From UBA2108 sp963925495 (GTDB taxonomy: Bacteria > Bacteroidota > Bacteroidia > Flavobacteriales_G > Salibacteraceae): 25,486 nt of DNA. The number at the start of each line of letters is the position of its first letter. Position 1 is the first letter of the stretch. The stretch covers positions 1-25,486 of the forward strand of contig CAWUST010000056.1 in the NCBI GenBank assembly GCA_963925495.1. The letters run 5' to 3'. Positions 16,043 through 25,238 of the stretch are shown here, in pieces. The position numbers and the translations under genes are program-made. The notes below the pieces were generated by a model. The model was not told where the DNA came from. It ran no database searches and worked only from the letters and a program-made list of their open reading frames with translations.

Positions 16043-17509
16043 ATGATGTCAGATAAAATAATTGGTGAAGGTTTAACTTATGATGACGTGCTTTTGTTGC
16101 CTGCTTATTCCGAAATATTTCCACGTGAAGTAAAAATAAATTCTCAATTTTCTCGAAATATTAAAATAAATGTACCTATTGTTTCTGCGGCAATGGATAC
16201 CGTTACCGAATCCGCATTGGCAATTGCTCTAGCGCAAGAAGGCGGTATTGGTGTGTTACACAAAAACATCTCTATTGAGAGACAAGCAAATGAAGTTCGA
16301 AAAGTAAAACGTTCTGAAAGTGGGATGATACAAGATCCTGTTACACTTGAAGTTGGTGGAACTGTAGGAGATGCTCTTGATTTAATGAAGGAACACACTA
16401 TAGGAGGTATTCCAATAATTGGCGAAAATGGAAAACTCTCTGGAATAGTAACTAACAGAGATCTAAGGTTTGAAAAAAACCGAGAAAAACCAGTTATAGA
16501 AGTAATGACCCGTGACAATGTAATTACTGCCGGTGCAGGAACAACTTTAGTTGAAGCGGAAGGAATATTACAAGAACACAAAATTGAGAAACTTCCTGTT
16601 GTGAACGAAAACTATGAACTAGTTGGACTCATTACTTTCAAGGATATCATGAAATTTAAAACCAAGCCAAATGCTTGTAAAGATCAATTTGGTAGGCTTA
16701 GAGTTGCAGCGGCAGTTGGTGTAACTGGAGATACATTGGATAGAGTTGCGGCCTTGAGAAATGCTGGTGTAGATGCCATTATTGTTGATACCGCTCACGG
16801 TCATTCTAAAGGAGTAATTGGAGTTTTTAAAGAAGTGAAAAATGCTTTTTCCGACATTGATGTAATATTAGGAAATATAGCTACCCCTGAAGCCGCTAAA
16901 ATGTTGGTAGATGCAGGAGCTGATGCTGTTAAAGTTGGAATTGGTCCAGGTTCAATTTGTACTACTCGGGTTATTGCCGGAGTGGGTGTTCCTCAATTTT
17001 CTGCAGTTTTAAATGTTGCTCAAGCAATTAAGGGAAGTGGCGTCCCTGTAATTGGTGATGGTGGAATACGTTTTACGGGAGATATTGTTAAGGCACTTGC
17101 TGCTGGAGCAGATAGTATAATGGCAGGCTCTTTATTTGCTGGGGTTGCTGAATCACCAGGGGAAACCATTATTTATGAAGGTCGGAAATTTAAGACCTAT
17201 CGAGGAATGGGCTCACTAGAAGCCATGCAAAAAGGTTCAAAGGATAGGTATTTTCAAGATGCTGAAGATGATATTAAAAAATTGGTTCCAGAAGGAATTT
17301 CGGGCCGTGTACCTTATAAAGGCAATTTAGAAGAAGTAATTTACCAAATGGTTGGAGGACTTCGAGCCGGAATGGGGTATTGTGGTGCTGCAACGTTGGC
17401 AGACTTGGACAAAGCGAAATTTGTGCGAATAACTTCTGCTGGGGTTTTTGAAAGCCATCCTCATGATGTTGCTATTACTCGCGAAGCTCCCAATTATTCA
17501 AAAAAATAA
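16043..17509 (+). CDS. guaB: Inosine-5'-monophosphate dehydrogenase
   Basis: A 488-residue full-length IMPDH, which oxidises IMP to XMP with NAD+ in the committed step of GMP synthesis (cytosol, homotetramer). The N-terminal barrel half begins GLTYDDVLLLPAYSE; two CBS domains occupy about 95-205 (VTLEVGGTVGDALDLM, then VITAGAGTTLVEAE); the catalytic loop GIGPGSICTTRV at 299-310 carries the nucleophile Cys306. GDGGIR and the flap region GSKDRYFQ and RVPYKG follow. The gene begins with two ATG codons (16043, 16046), either of which could be used. The PPIase gene starts 28 bases after its stop, so they may be co-transcribed. Confidence 0.97.
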   Translation: MMSDKIIGEGLTYDDVLLLPAYSEIFPREVKINSQFSRNIKINVPIVSAAMDTVTESALAIALAQEGGIGVLHKNISIERQANEVRKVKRSESGMIQDPVTLEVGGTVGDALDLMKEHTIGGIPIIGENGKLSGIVTNRDLRFEKNREKPVIEVMTRDNVITAGAGTTLVEAEGILQEHKIEKLPVVNENYELVGLITFKDIMKFKTKPNACKDQFGRLRVAAAVGVTGDTLDRVAALRNAGVDAIIVDTAHGHSKGVIGVFKEVKNAFSDIDVILGNIATPEAAKMLVDAGADAVKVGIGPGSICTTRVIAGVGVPQFSAVLNVAQAIKGSGVPVIGDGGIRFTGDIVKALAAGADSIMAGSLFAGVAESPGETIIYEGRKFKTYRGMGSLEAMQKGSKDRYFQDAEDDIKKLVPEGISGRVPYKGNLEEVIYQMVGGLRAGMGYCGAATLADLDKAKFVRITSAGVFESHPHDVAITREAPNYSKK

Positions 17510-17537
17510 CTCATTTTAAACTAAAACTTAAAAAACT

Positions 17538-19508
17538 ATGAAAAGAATCATCACTATTTTCATTTTCACATGCTTTACTAGTCAAATCTTCGCTCAATCT
17601 GAAGTTCTAATTGAAATTGGCGATGATAAAATTACTACAGAAGATTTTAATCTTGTTTATAACAAAAACAACTCTTCTGCTCAAGCTATTGATCCCAAAA
17701 CCAAAGAAGAGTATCTAGAAATGTATATCAACTTTAAACTTAAAGTGAAAGAAGCTCGAGATGCAGGCATGGATACTATGCCTTCTTTTATACAGGAATT
17801 AAGTGGTTATAGAGGACAGCTAGCAGAACCTTATTTGACAGATCAAAATGTTACTGAGGAGTTAATAAAAGAAGCCTTCAATAGAATGCAATTTGACGTA
17901 AACGCTCATCACATTTTAATTAATGTTGGGCCGGATGCTTCTCCAAAAGACACTTTCGATGCATTTATTAAATGTCAGAAAATTAAGTTGGAATTAACTA
18001 ATCCTGAAACGCAGTTTGCGGAAATGGCAACAAAACATTCAAATGACCCATCGGCAGCTAAAAATGGTGGAGATTTGGGCTACTTTAATGTTTTTCAAAT
18101 GGTTTATCCTTTTGAGTCTGCAGCGTATACCACTGAAGTCGGAAAAATTTCAGAACCAGTTCGCACTCGATTTGGTTATCACCTACTTTGGATAAAAGAC
18201 AAACGCCCTGCTCGTGGCGAAATTCAAGTTGCCCATATCATGGTTAAAACTGAAGATGGAGAAAATGAAGAATCTCTTGCCAAGAAAAAACAAAAAGTAG
18301 ATGAAATTTACAAGAAATTATTAATAGGGGCTGATTTTGATGAATTAGCTAAACAATATTCAGATGATAAAGGTTCTTCTGCTAATGGCGGAGAGCTACC
18401 AATGTTTGGAACAGGAAGAATGGTTAAATCATTTGAAGATGGAGCTTTTTCACTTAAAAAAGATGGAGATATTTCAGAACCTATTCAAACAAAATATGGA
18501 TGGCATATTTTAAAACGTTTGAAGAAAAAGCCAATTCCAAGTTACGAAGAAACAAAGGCTGATTTAAAAGTTAAAGTTACAAGAGATGGAAGGGGGGTAA
18601 AAAGTAAAGATGCTTTTTATGCTCGGGTTAAATTGGATTATAATTATAAACCAAACTGGAAAAACATTGATCAAGTAGCAAGTTTTATAGATGAAGGGTA
18701 CGCTGCTCATAACTGGAGGGCTGAGGATAAATTGAAAGGAAAATCGAAATCAATTTTCACCCTTATGGATAAAAAATATGTAAATGAAAAAGCTTCATTT
18801 AATCAGATGGAATTGGCAATTAGAATTGAAAACGATAAAAGGTTTCAACGTAAACCAATTGTAGATTCTATCGTTATAGTACATACGATTTATGAGGAAA
18901 TGGTTAAGGAAAAATTATTGGTCTTTGAAAATACTAGATTAGAAGCAAAATTCCCCAAATTTAAAGCCCTTACTCAAGAATATCACGATGGCATTTTACT
19001 TTTTGATTTAATGGATAAAAAAGTATGGTCGAAAGCGGTACAAGATTCTTCTGGTTTGTTAGCCTTTTATGAAAATACCAAACAAAATTACACGTGGGAA
19101 GAGCGTGCTGATGCTCATGTTTTTTCTTGTGCCAATGAAATGGGTGCTAAGGAAGCAAAAGCAATGCTAGAATCTCAAATGGATACAAGTTTAAATTTGG
19201 TTGCAATTTCGAATAAGATTAATGAAAAATCACAGTTGGAAATAAGTATTTCAAGTGGTCCTTATAAAAAAGGAGATAACGATTTCGTAGATCAATACGG
19301 ATGGAAATCAGGAATTACGGATATTATTGAGAAAGATGGGCGTTGGATTTTCACATATACAGTTACTTTACTTAAACCTGCACCAAAAGAATTGGAAGAG
19401 GCTAGAGGCTTAGTTATTTCGGCATACCAAGATAAACTAGAAATAGATTGGATTAAAGAATTAAGAAATAAGTATCCTATTACTGTTAATAAGGAGTTGC
19501 TTAAATAG
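17538..19508 (+). CDS. Periplasmic peptidyl-prolyl isomerase with two parvulin (PpiC) domains
   Basis: A 656-residue exported foldase. The signal peptide MKRIITIFIFTCFTSQIFAQ (1-20) is followed by a SurA/PpiC N-terminal helical region. Parvulin domain 1 spans about 122-220 (HHILINV, GGDLGYFN, EPVRTRFGYHLLWI) and domain 2 about 231-327 (AHIMVKT, GGELPMFGTGRM, EPIQTKYGWHIL); both keep the usual H-I start and GYH/GWH end motifs. The C-terminal half (330-656) is helical and charged and is not recognised as a known catalytic domain. It probably isomerises or chaperones outer-membrane or secreted proteins. First of the envelope-folding gene series after guaB; the next gene begins two bases after its stop region. 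Confidence 0.9.
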   Translation: MKRIITIFIFTCFTSQIFAQSEVLIEIGDDKITTEDFNLVYNKNNSSAQAIDPKTKEEYLEMYINFKLKVKEARDAGMDTMPSFIQELSGYRGQLAEPYLTDQNVTEELIKEAFNRMQFDVNAHHILINVGPDASPKDTFDAFIKCQKIKLELTNPETQFAEMATKHSNDPSAAKNGGDLGYFNVFQMVYPFESAAYTTEVGKISEPVRTRFGYHLLWIKDKRPARGEIQVAHIMVKTEDGENEESLAKKKQKVDEIYKKLLIGADFDELAKQYSDDKGSSANGGELPMFGTGRMVKSFEDGAFSLKKDGDISEPIQTKYGWHILKRLKKKPIPSYEETKADLKVKVTRDGRGVKSKDAFYARVKLDYNYKPNWKNIDQVASFIDEGYAAHNWRAEDKLKGKSKSIFTLMDKKYVNEKASFNQMELAIRIENDKRFQRKPIVDSIVIVHTIYEEMVKEKLLVFENTRLEAKFPKFKALTQEYHDGILLFDLMDKKVWSKAVQDSSGLLAFYENTKQNYTWEERADAHVFSCANEMGAKEAKAMLESQMDTSLNLVAISNKINEKSQLEISISSGPYKKGDNDFVDQYGWKSGITDIIEKDGRWIFTYTVTLLKPAPKELEEARGLVISAYQDKLEIDWIKELRNKYPITVNKELLK

Positions 19509-19509
19509 A

Positions 19510-20376
19510 ATGGGGAACAAATCGCTCATTTTATGGATTTTATCCTCTTGTTTTTTAATGAGTTTGGTTTCCTGTGATTTATTATTTGGGCCTAATGATG
19601 AAAAAGTTGGAGAGCCAGTAATTCGCGTTTTTGATAAATTTCTATATCATTCGGATTTGTCCAAGATAATTCCAGAAGGTACGGATTCTGTTGACAGTAC
19701 TATATTGGTGCAAAATTACATGAATACTTGGACGGAAACTCAACTTATGATACATAGGGCTGAGTTAAATTTAAATGAAGGTCAAATGAATTTTGACCAG
19801 GAATTGACCGACTATAAGAATAACTTGATTATTTATAAATACGAACAGGCCCTTATTCAGCAAAAACTAGATACCAGTATTTCTCCTCAAGAAATCCAGA
19901 ATTACTATTCAGACAATCCGCAAAACTTTGAATTGAAAGATTATGTGGTAAAAGCTCGTTGGATAAAAGTGGATAAAGAAGCTCCGAAATTAAAAAAAAT
20001 TCGCAAAGTAATAAATTCAGAGAAGGAAGAAGATATTGCGGCTTTAGAAGACTATTGTTATCAATTTGCAGCAAATTGTTTGCTGGAAGATACCTGGCTT
20101 TATTTAGATGAGTTGTATTCGTCAGTTCCTTTGAAAACAAATAATATTGAAGGTTTTTTACGCTCTAATGCTTCATTTGAAGTAGAGGATGAGCAATTTT
20201 TGTATTTGGTTTATATAAAAGATTACAAGCTAAAAGAAACAATATCACCTCTAGAATTAGAAAGAGATAAAATAAAAAATATCATTCTGAATAAAAGGAA
20301 AATAAAACTGTTGAGTGCTATTCGTGATGGACTTTTAGAGGAAGGAAAAGATAAAAACAATGTTCAATACTACTAA
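19510..20376 (+). CDS. Lipoprotein resembling a parvulin/SurA without a recognisable PPIase core
   Basis: A 288-residue protein with a signal peptide and lipobox LVSC, giving lipidated Cys22 (followed by Asp). Residues about 40-120 resemble the helical SurA N-terminal region, and PQEIQNYYSDNPQNFELKDYVVKARWI mimics the run-in to a parvulin domain, but the H-I-L start and the G-x-H end of a PpiC core are missing. It lies between two parvulin genes: one base after the first stop, and 17 bases overlapping the second start. A degenerate parvulin acting as a substrate-binding partner is inferred; no activity can be claimed. Confidence 0.8.
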   Translation: MGNKSLILWILSSCFLMSLVSCDLLFGPNDEKVGEPVIRVFDKFLYHSDLSKIIPEGTDSVDSTILVQNYMNTWTETQLMIHRAELNLNEGQMNFDQELTDYKNNLIIYKYEQALIQQKLDTSISPQEIQNYYSDNPQNFELKDYVVKARWIKVDKEAPKLKKIRKVINSEKEEDIAALEDYCYQFAANCLLEDTWLYLDELYSSVPLKTNNIEGFLRSNASFEVEDEQFLYLVYIKDYKLKETISPLELERDKIKNIILNKRKIKLLSAIRDGLLEEGKDKNNVQYY

Positions 20377-21766
20377 TTTGAGATATAAAATATTAATTCT
20401 ACTATTTATTCTCCCTTTTGGATTATTAGCCCAACCAGAAAAAGATAATCAGATTGATGGTGTAGTTGCCGTTATAGGAACTGCCATGATTTTACAAAGT
20501 GAAGTTGAGGAACAATACGAAGAATACATTAAAAATGGTAAATCAGTAAACGGGAATACTCGTTGCGATGTATTTGAGACTCTTTTATTTAATAAATTGC
20601 TACTTAGTCAGGCTGAGGAGGATTCTTTGTATCCTGGGGAAGCTCAAATTTCAGAAGAGATTGAAAGAAGACTTCGGTATTTTATACAACAATTTGGTAG
20701 TATAGAAAAATTGGAAGAGTTTTATGAAAAATCGGTAGAAGAGATAAAAATCGAATTTCAAGACCCAATCGAGGAGCAGTTAATGATTCAAACATTACAA
20801 CAACAAATTACAGGTAGTGTTGAGGTTTCTCCAGGGGAAATTCGCGAATATTTTGAGAATATTCCTAGCGATAGTTTACCTGAAATAAGTGCGCAATTCG
20901 AAATAGCACAAATAGTGAGGAAACCACCCATTAACGAAGCAGAAAAATTAAAAGTAAAAGCTAAGTTAGGTAGTATTAGGGATAGAGTAGTGAACGGTGA
21001 AGATTTTGGAACTTTGGCGTACTTGTACTCAGAAGACCCAGGATCGGCAAGAGAAAATGGTGAATTAGGTTTTATGGGTAGAGGTGAATTGGTGCCAGAG
21101 TTTGCTGCAAGAGCTTTTACGTTGGATGTTGGAGAAGTATCTGAAATTGTAGAAACTGAATTTGGCTTTCATATAATTCAATTGATTAAAAGACAAGGCC
21201 AACAAATAAATGTTCGCCATATTCTAATGTCGCCAAAAGTGCAATCTGTTGATATGATAGCTGCAAAAGGATTTTTAGATACATTACTTATTAATATCAA
21301 ATCTCACGATTCGCTTTCATTTGAAAACGGTGCTATTTTATTTAGTGAAGATAAAGAGTCAAGAAACAATGGTGGTCTCATGGTAAATCCTATGACAGGG
21401 TCTTCTAAATTCGAAATGGATCAGATTTCACAAGTTGACCCTTCCTTGTATTTAATAATGGATAAATTAAAAGTAGAAGAAATAAGAGGACCGGAAATGT
21501 CTCAATTAAGAGATGGCTCTCGAGCCTATCGTTTAATAAAATTAATTTCTGTAGTAGAAGCTCATAGGGCAAGTTTAAGAAAGGATTATCAACTTATATC
21601 GAACATGACACAATCCAAAAAGCAAAGTGAAGTGGTAAACGAATGGATTTCTGGAAAAGTGGGAAACTTTTTTATTAAAGTGGACGAAAATTATCGAACC
21701 TGTGAATTTAAATACGACTGGCTGCCAGAAGTTGTAGAAATTCCAAAAGAAAAAACAAAAGAATGA
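20360..21766 (+). CDS. SurA-like periplasmic chaperone / peptidyl-prolyl isomerase
   Basis: A 468-residue exported protein. Signal peptide about 1-25 (KILILLFILPFGLLAQ), then the SurA N-domain start DGVVAVIGTAMILQSEVE (33-50) and a long helical chaperone region. Parvulin domain 1 spans about 179-278 (FEIAQIVRKPP, ENGELGFMGRGEL, FGFHIIQLI). Domain 2 (about 284-395) starts NVRHILM but is degenerate later. The architecture matches E. coli SurA, which escorts outer-membrane beta-barrels to BAM. The start lies within the preceding lipoprotein gene (17-base overlap) and its stop overlaps moxR by four bases. Confidence 0.9.
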   Translation: MFNTTNLRYKILILLFILPFGLLAQPEKDNQIDGVVAVIGTAMILQSEVEEQYEEYIKNGKSVNGNTRCDVFETLLFNKLLLSQAEEDSLYPGEAQISEEIERRLRYFIQQFGSIEKLEEFYEKSVEEIKIEFQDPIEEQLMIQTLQQQITGSVEVSPGEIREYFENIPSDSLPEISAQFEIAQIVRKPPINEAEKLKVKAKLGSIRDRVVNGEDFGTLAYLYSEDPGSARENGELGFMGRGELVPEFAARAFTLDVGEVSEIVETEFGFHIIQLIKRQGQQINVRHILMSPKVQSVDMIAAKGFLDTLLINIKSHDSLSFENGAILFSEDKESRNNGGLMVNPMTGSSKFEMDQISQVDPSLYLIMDKLKVEEIRGPEMSQLRDGSRAYRLIKLISVVEAHRASLRKDYQLISNMTQSKKQSEVVNEWISGKVGNFFIKVDENYRTCEFKYDWLPEVVEIPKEKTKE

Positions 21767-22722
21767 GTGAAGATAAAGACGTTCAATTGGTTGCTCAATT
21801 TCAAAAGCAATATCAAGAATTAAATGCCGAAATAGGAAAAGTAATAGTTGGTCAAAAGGAAGTTATTGACTTAGTTCTTATTTCTATTTTCAGTAAAGGA
21901 CATTGTCTTTTGGTAGGCGTCCCTGGTTTAGCTAAAACGCTTCTTGTTAGTACTATTGCAGAGTCTTTGGGTTTGAATTTTAATAGAATTCAGTTTACTC
22001 CTGATTTGATGCCTTCCGATATATTGGGAGCAGAAATATTAGATGATAAAAGACAATTTCAATTCGTGAAAGGGCCGATTTTCGCTAACATTATTTTGGC
22101 CGATGAAATAAACCGTACACCTCCTAAAACTCAGGCTGCTTTATTGGAAGCTATGCAGGAAAAAACGGTTACCACTGCTGGACACCATTATAAGTTAGAT
22201 GAACCATTTTTTGTACTTGCAACCCAAAACCCAATAGAACAAGAAGGAACTTATCCTTTGCCTGAGGCACAATTAGACCGTTTTATGTTTAATGTATGGG
22301 TGGATTACCCAACATTTGAAGAAGAGCTAAATGTAGTCAAAAATACAACTTCTAATATTCAACAAAAAGTGGATAAGGTAATGACAGGTGAACAAATTCT
22401 TGCCTACCAAAATCTAGTAAGAAAAATCCCAGTTACAGATACGGTGATGGAATACGCTGTAAAGCTTGCAATGAAAACACGCCCTAGCGAAAATGCTCCA
22501 GAAATAGTAAACAAGTATTTGAATTGGGGAGCGGGTCCACGTGCATCTCAATTTTTGGTTGTTGGCGCAAAATGCCATGCTTTAGTTAATGGTAAATTTT
22601 CACCAGATATTGAAGACGTAAAAGCCATTGCTAAACCCATTTTAAGACACCGGGTTGTACGGAATTATAAGGCGGAATCGGAAGGGTATAGTGTAGATAA
22701 GATTATTGAAGAACTGTTGTAA
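21763..22722 (+). CDS. MoxR-family AAA+ ATPase
   Basis: A 319-residue AAA+ ATPase of the MoxR/RavA branch. Walker A is GVPGLAKT (52-59), Walker B IILADE (110-115), followed by NRTPPKTQAALLEAMQEKTVT, a stretch characteristic of MoxR. FVLATQNPIEQEGTYPLPEAQLDRF carries sensor 1 and the arginine-finger region. MoxR proteins act as chaperones for VWA-domain partners, but no VWA gene lies in this window, so the partner is probably elsewhere. ATG overlaps the SurA-like stop (ATGA, four bases), suggesting translational coupling to the folding operon. Confidence 0.93.
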   Translation: MSEDKDVQLVAQFQKQYQELNAEIGKVIVGQKEVIDLVLISIFSKGHCLLVGVPGLAKTLLVSTIAESLGLNFNRIQFTPDLMPSDILGAEILDDKRQFQFVKGPIFANIILADEINRTPPKTQAALLEAMQEKTVTTAGHHYKLDEPFFVLATQNPIEQEGTYPLPEAQLDRFMFNVWVDYPTFEEELNVVKNTTSNIQQKVDKVMTGEQILAYQNLVRKIPVTDTVMEYAVKLAMKTRPSENAPEIVNKYLNWGAGPRASQFLVVGAKCHALVNGKFSPDIEDVKAIAKPILRHRVVRNYKAESEGYSVDKIIEELL

Positions 22723-22857
22723 AACGTTCTTTATTCCAATAGTAGGTGTTTGTTATATTTTTAATAAATAATATGAAATTACCTTCCCTTTTTCTTTTCT
22801 TATTTTGCGCCTTTGGCCATCGGGAACTTCCGTTGTTGCGGGGTTAAATAGAATTAG

Positions 22858-23499
22858 ATGCAAAAAAAGTTTATACAAGCACCCCGAACCGCTCGCTATT
22901 ATTTAATAGGTAATACGAAAAACCCAGATAATGTTTGGCTTTGCATGCATGGTTACGGGCAACAAGCCAAGTATTTTGCAGCCAAAACAAAAGCACTAGA
23001 TAATGGTAAAAATCTGATAATTGTTGTAGAGGCAATGAACCGCTTTTACCTTTCTGGATACAACGGTAGGGTTGGAGCAACTTGGATGACAAGTGATGAC
23101 AGAGAAGTGGATATTGCAGATAATCATCGTTATTTAGATTTGCTATTACAAACTATAATTAGTGATTATTCATTAAAAAACTGTCCGTTTAACTTACTTG
23201 CATTTTCACAAGGAATTGCAACGGCCTGTCGTTGGTTGGTTAGCACAGAATTCAAGTTTCAGCAAATAATATTGTGGGCTGGATCTATTCCCACTGATAT
23301 AGATTGGGAAAGTGAAGTAGAAAAATTCAACAAGATGAAAGTTCATTATGTTTTTGGTGAACAAGACGAGTTTTTTAATTCCAAAAAAATTAATGAAAAT
23401 ACAGAGTTGTTGGCACATGCTAAAATCAATTATCAATTAACTACTTTTGAAGGCAAGCACGAACTTAAAGATGAGGTTTTGGCATCGTTGATTAAATGA
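22858..23499 (+). CDS. Small alpha/beta hydrolase (phospholipase/carboxylesterase-like)
   Basis: A 213-residue single-domain alpha/beta hydrolase of the abhydrolase_2 size class. LCMHGYGQQA (28-37) is the oxyanion-loop H-G segment; AFSQG (115-119) is the nucleophile elbow with Ser117 (Ala in place of the usual first Gly); Asp170 in GEQDEF and His201 in GKHEL complete the triad. There is no signal peptide, so it should be cytosolic. The 135-base upstream gap (22723-22857) holds a short GC-rich patch but no recognised gene. Its stop overlaps the AI-2E permease start by four bases. The substrate is unknown. Confidence 0.85.
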   Translation: MQKKFIQAPRTARYYLIGNTKNPDNVWLCMHGYGQQAKYFAAKTKALDNGKNLIIVVEAMNRFYLSGYNGRVGATWMTSDDREVDIADNHRYLDLLLQTIISDYSLKNCPFNLLAFSQGIATACRWLVSTEFKFQQIILWAGSIPTDIDWESEVEKFNKMKVHYVFGEQDEFFNSKKINENTELLAHAKINYQLTTFEGKHELKDEVLASLIK

Positions 23500-24599
23500 A
23501 CGGAATATCAAATACATGGCGTTGGATAATTGGGGTTTCATTATCTTTAATTCTCGTTTTATTTTTGTGGTTTTTACGCAACATTGTTGTCTACATTCTT
23601 ATTTCGGGCATTCTCTCCATATTAGCTCACCCTATTACTCGGAGAATGGAAAAGCTCCAATTAGGAAAATTTAAAATCCACTCTGGCCTTTCGGCTTTTA
23701 TATCCCTTAATCTAATCTGGATATTGTTTTTTGGGTTAATGAGTATTGTAATTCCATTGGCAGCTTCGGAAATAAGAGTGCTAAGTTCAATAGATTACAC
23801 TGAACTCTGGTCAAGGGTTGAAAATTTATTTTCCAGTATGGATCTCTTTATGAGAGATTTTGGAGTGTTTACAGGGGACAGTCCTTCTAGTTCAAATTTA
23901 ATAATGACTAAGCTGAAAGAAATGTTTAGTATTTCCAAATTAACGAGTCTGTTTACAACCGTATTCAATGGTCTAGGTAACTTTGGAATTGCATTTTTCT
24001 CTATTTCATTTATCACATTTTTCTTTTTAAAAGAGGAAACCTTGTTTCGGAAAATGGTTATGGTATTCGTACCGAAACAAATAGAAGAACATACATTACA
24101 AGTGTTCTCCACTTCTAAAAAATTACTTGCAAGGTATTTTATTGGAATTACCATTCAGGTGCTTCTAATTTGTACTCTGATTACTTCAGTATTACTAATA
24201 TTAGGGGTGGAAAATGCCATAATTATTGGAATGTTCGCTGGGTTTATCAATCTTATTCCCTACATAGGCCCTTTTATAGGTGCAGGAGTTGGCTTACTTA
24301 TTGTTTTAACAACTGGAATAAACTTGGAAACATCTGAATTAATTCCTCTCTTGTTCAAAGTGATATCTGTTTTTCTGACTGTCCAACTTTTAGACAATAT
24401 TTTGTTTCAACCTATTATTTTTTCAAAAAGTGTAAAGGCGCATCCGTTAGAAATATTTTTGGTAATTTCTATTGGAGGCACTTTGGGTGGTATTCCATTC
24501 ATGATCCTTGCTATTCCTACTTATACGGTTCTTCGAATTATTGCAAAAGAATTTCTATCTCAGTTTAAAGTTGTTCAGGACTTAACAAAACGAATCTAA
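23496..24599 (+). CDS. AI-2E family transporter (PerM/TqsA-like permease)
   Basis: A 367-residue inner-membrane protein with about seven or eight helices. The hallmark C-terminal region is present: GFINLIPYIGPFIGAGVG, then LDNILFQPIIFSKSVKAHP and GGTLGGIPFMILAIP. Family members have been linked to autoinducer-2 export or ion/proton antiport, but most have no proven substrate. The central soluble loop between helices (about 95-160) is shorter than in some relatives. It overlaps the hydrolase stop by four bases (ATGA), so the two genes are co-translated. Confidence 0.9.
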   Translation: MNGISNTWRWIIGVSLSLILVLFLWFLRNIVVYILISGILSILAHPITRRMEKLQLGKFKIHSGLSAFISLNLIWILFFGLMSIVIPLAASEIRVLSSIDYTELWSRVENLFSSMDLFMRDFGVFTGDSPSSSNLIMTKLKEMFSISKLTSLFTTVFNGLGNFGIAFFSISFITFFFLKEETLFRKMVMVFVPKQIEEHTLQVFSTSKKLLARYFIGITIQVLLICTLITSVLLILGVENAIIIGMFAGFINLIPYIGPFIGAGVGLLIVLTTGINLETSELIPLLFKVISVFLTVQLLDNILFQPIIFSKSVKAHPLEIFLVISIGGTLGGIPFMILAIPTYTVLRIIAKEFLSQFKVVQDLTKRI

Positions 24600-24607
24600 A
24601 AATAAAA

Positions 24608-25198
24608 ATGAAATTCAATTTAAGTGAAATTCAAGAAGTTATAGAAGAACGTAGAACCATTGTCCCTGAGCTTTTTTCTGACCGCAAAGTGCACAAGGAA
24701 ATTATTGAAAAAATGCTAAACGCTGCTAAATGGGCACCAACTCATAAGTTAACACAACCATGGCGGTTTATTGTTTTTAGAGGCGAAGCTCTCCGGAAAT
24801 TTGGAAATGCACACGCCGATTTTTATAAAAATAAAGTAAGTCCGGAAGAGTTTAAAGAAAAAAAATACGATACCATAAAAAACCGACCTGTTATGTCGTC
24901 GGCTTGTATAGCTATCGTATTGGAAAGAGATCCGGAAGAAAGAATACCGGTGAAAGAGGAAATTGCTTCCGTGGCAATTGCGGTACAAAACATGAGCTTA
25001 ATTGCCACAGCTTATGGTATTGGAACGTATTGGGGCACAGGTGGTATGATTTATTCCCAGGAAATGAAAACATATCTAGAATTAGGTGAAAAAGACGAAG
25101 TTCTTGGTTTTTTATTTGTTGGATATCCGAAACGAGAATGGCCAAAAAGTACACCTCGAAAACCCATTGAGTATTTTACTAAGTGGATAGAGGATTGA
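24608..25198 (+). CDS. Nitroreductase family protein (FMN-dependent, YdjA-like)
   Basis: A 196-residue flavoprotein with the nitroreductase fold. EERRTIVPELFSDRKV (13-28) supplies the FMN-phosphate Arg-Arg, AAKWAPTHKLTQPWRFIVF the following FMN-contacting segment, and GTYWGTGGMIY the late flavin loop. The short length matches YdjA-like, single-domain members. It would use NAD(P)H to reduce an unidentified acceptor. It starts eight bases after the AI-2E permease stop and is the last rightward gene, converging with the ATPase end at 25239. Confidence 0.9.
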   Translation: MKFNLSEIQEVIEERRTIVPELFSDRKVHKEIIEKMLNAAKWAPTHKLTQPWRFIVFRGEALRKFGNAHADFYKNKVSPEEFKEKKYDTIKNRPVMSSACIAIVLERDPEERIPVKEEIASVAIAVQNMSLIATAYGIGTYWGTGGMIYSQEMKTYLELGEKDEVLGFLFVGYPKREWPKSTPRKPIEYFTKWIED

Positions 25199-25238
25199 TT
25201 TTTTTATTTCAGAGTAAATTCTTATTGCAACTCAACAC

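Noticed and set aside
16144..16581. Long open frame antisense to guaB (145 codons)
   Set aside because: It lies wholly inside a highly conserved gene on the other strand, has no signal of its own, and its Ser/Pro/Ile-rich product is typical of a shadow frame.
22773..22847. 24-codon frame upstream of the hydrolase as a leader peptide
   Set aside because: No ribosome-binding site, no regulatory hairpin and no amino-acid run that suggests attenuation.
23795..24154. 119-codon frame antisense to the AI-2E permease gene
   Set aside because: It overlaps a clearly coding gene and matches no family I recognise.
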